Positions 62,475 through 64,000 of a stretch of DNA of 64,000 bases are shown here, piece after piece. The stretch is from Siderastrea radians (lineage: Eukaryota > Cnidaria > Anthozoa > Scleractinia > Rhizangiidae), in assembly GCA_964017195.1 (NCBI GenBank), contig OZ024897.1, positions 41,288,851 to 41,352,850 of the forward strand, given 5' to 3'. The position numbers and the translations under genes were made by a program. The notes under the pieces were generated by a model. That model was not told where the DNA came from. It saw only the letters and a list, made by a program, of their open reading frames with translations, and made no database searches. Each line of letters begins with the position of its first letter. Within the stretch, counting starts at the first letter, position 1.

Positions 62475-63032
62475 TTTATTATTCAACAAATTCCCATCGC
62501 CTGCCATTTTCAGAACGAGAAAAACTACGGCTCTATGATAAAAACGCTAAAAGCTAGCAACACATAAGCTTAATAAAAATCAAAACAGAACTTCAAGAAA
62601 TCGAAGTTTACTACCGTTCACTTAAAAAGTCCTCTTCTTGTGAATTAAAATCTTTTCAACTTTAGTCTTTACAACTTTCCGTGAGCAAGTGTGCTGCTTC
62701 GTTCGCAATAGCATTTTCCTGGTTGAGTTCTCACTATGAAAATTCGAAGTCAACCTCTGGATATCTTTGTGAGCTGAAGCAAATACTTGTTGACTTTTTG
62801 AGAGCATTTAATCGTGGAAAGTTTCTTCCAGAGAGTTAAAATGTCCGGAAAACACTGCTGAAACTGTCTCGCTTTTCAAAATGGCCGCTAAACAAGCAAT
62901 GAAAGAGAATCTGCAGTGCACTTCCAAATATGGTCATTTACGTATATCGCAGGATATCTGTCATGTAGGATGACAGATATTGAGGGCTTCCTTACCATAT
63001 ATGGGCATAGTGACAATTTGTTGAATAATAAA
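62475..63032. mobile_element. MITE, about 560 bp
   Basis: TTTATTATTCAACAAATT at 62475-62492 is exactly inverted at 63015-63032. Confidence 0.6.
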
Positions 63033-64000
63033 TATATATATTTATTAAAAACTGGACTAGGTATATTGGATTTCTAGCATTTTGATTGGCTGAACGGAGC
63101 TAGGCTATCAGCTCATATACCTGCTGCGACAAATATGGTCAATGAACACTCAACAACAAAGTGAGCTGAAAGTTTTTTCCTCGCGAGCAACCCGACAAGA
63201 AAAATGGACGAGAAAAATCACTTGGCAGCGAATTTAAATTAAGCAGAAATTCCAACATCGTCACCAACAAGCATCACCAACAGCGTCGTCCAACACAAGT
63301 CAAAATTGTTTGAAGAAACTGTGCAGAAATAGAAATTTAAGCATTAAGCGTCGTGTTTACAATTAATTTCTTTCATTGATCGTCACGTCAATCATTGAAA
63401 TTGAACACGGTAGGTTTTATCAGGAAAGCTTTCCACTTCAAAATATCAAGACAAGACATAAAATAAAACACAGTGAATGGGGCAGGAGCATTTAATAAAA
63501 ACTATCACACATTCATGGCGAGTCGGTGCGAAAATCATGAGGCAGTCTAAACAAGTGCTAAAAAAAATACTGCTGCAAACTACCAAGAAGGAAGGAAGGG
63601 CGAGATTGTTTTTCGGCTTTAACACGCAAAATTGACACTGGTTTACCTGCACTCGTTGTAGCTCTGTGTTCCAACAGGTCCAAATGCTCAGATAGAAATC
63701 GGATGCCATGTAAACGGAGTTGAATCGCTTTGCCAGTTGTTTGAATGTTGTTTTTAAGCTTACCATTTCGTCCACAACCTCTAAACCGAGAACAACTGCA
63801 TTTTGCACTTTGCATTTAACAAACTATGATGGTGACTTCTCAGTAATGTTCCTCACTACAGTAATCTTGCTTCTGAGCTGCATGGAAATTACCTCTTCAA
63901 GTTCAAATTTGTTCTGTCTTCAGTTCGATGAAACACGCCGAGACATGATGGCTCCGTTGTGCGAACAGATTACAAACTTGTTCAGTTTCAACTCCAGCAG
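63033..64000. other. Host non-coding DNA
   Basis: No supported feature; a 120-aa minus-strand open frame at 63446-63808 lacks any family signature. Confidence 0.4.

Noticed and set aside
63446..63808. 120-aa minus-strand open frame
   Set aside because: No family signature; borders lack splice or start context.

Overview
The window is animal nuclear DNA, most likely from a cnidarian (an anthozoan such as a coral). The flanks are AT-rich and intron- and repeat-rich. They hold a CR1/RTE-like LINE fragment, Penelope-like retroelement pieces with hammerhead ribozymes, piggyBac-like and other small inverted-repeat transposons, microsatellites and a few plausible host exons. The species assignment is an inference from repeat style, not a measurement.

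The centre (26169-48395, 22,227 bp) is one complete Polinton/Maverick, also called an adintovirus-type endogenous virus. It is bounded by near-identical terminal inverted repeats (TIRs) of 296 and 284 bp that start AGTAGTAAAGGGGG, and by a perfect 6-bp target-site duplication, ATATTG, at 26163-26168 and 48396-48401. Both ends are therefore defined to the base. The element is visibly more GC-rich than its flanks.

Layout, left to right. Protein-primed DNA polymerase B (minus strand, broken) diverges from a plus-strand accessory gene with 15-residue basic repeats and an acidic tail. A long minus-strand virion block follows: phospholipase A2-like protein, several small basic QRGG proteins, a two-helix membrane protein resembling SLATT effectors, a Gly/Arg-rich protein, packaging ATPase, a tRNA-like RNA gene with a Pol III terminator, adenain-type protease, major capsid protein, two core/cement-like proteins, an X-like core protein, two paralogous minor-capsid-like proteins, and a chromodomain integrase. 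The right part is accessory: a small unknown protein, a two-zinc-finger GRF protein, a SLOG-fold protein, a possible histone-fold protein, a frameshifted small gene overlapping a RING finger gene, and a third minor-capsid-like paralogue. Most genes carry their own TATA-type motif about 30-55 bp upstream.

How the parts fit. Integrase, PolB, ATPase, protease and capsid genes are the standard replication and virion set. A shared QRGG or MRGG motif in six small proteins looks like the maturation signal for the element's own protease. The TIRs carry CRE, ETS, E-box and CCAAT sites, and the right end adds three tandem CArG boxes, a layout resembling an immediate-early promoter. The two divergent internal promoters each carry a G6-W-C6 palindrome that fits the kappa-B consensus. 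The presence of SLOG-like, SLATT-like, RING and GRF proteins suggests a host-interaction module.

State of the copy. Four genes carry clear lesions: PolB (a frameshift and an in-frame stop), the gene at 32976-33541, minor-capsid paralogue 2, and the gene at 46144-46459. The plus-strand gene at 30945 is either frameshifted or spliced. Capsid, ATPase, protease, integrase and most accessory genes remain open. With only one mismatch and a 12-nt indel between TIR copies, this looks like a fairly recent insertion that has begun to decay.

The right flank also holds a second notable element at 55059-61427: a 6.4-kb foldback transposon with 180-bp tandem units in its arms and a 7-bp ACTGTTT duplication.
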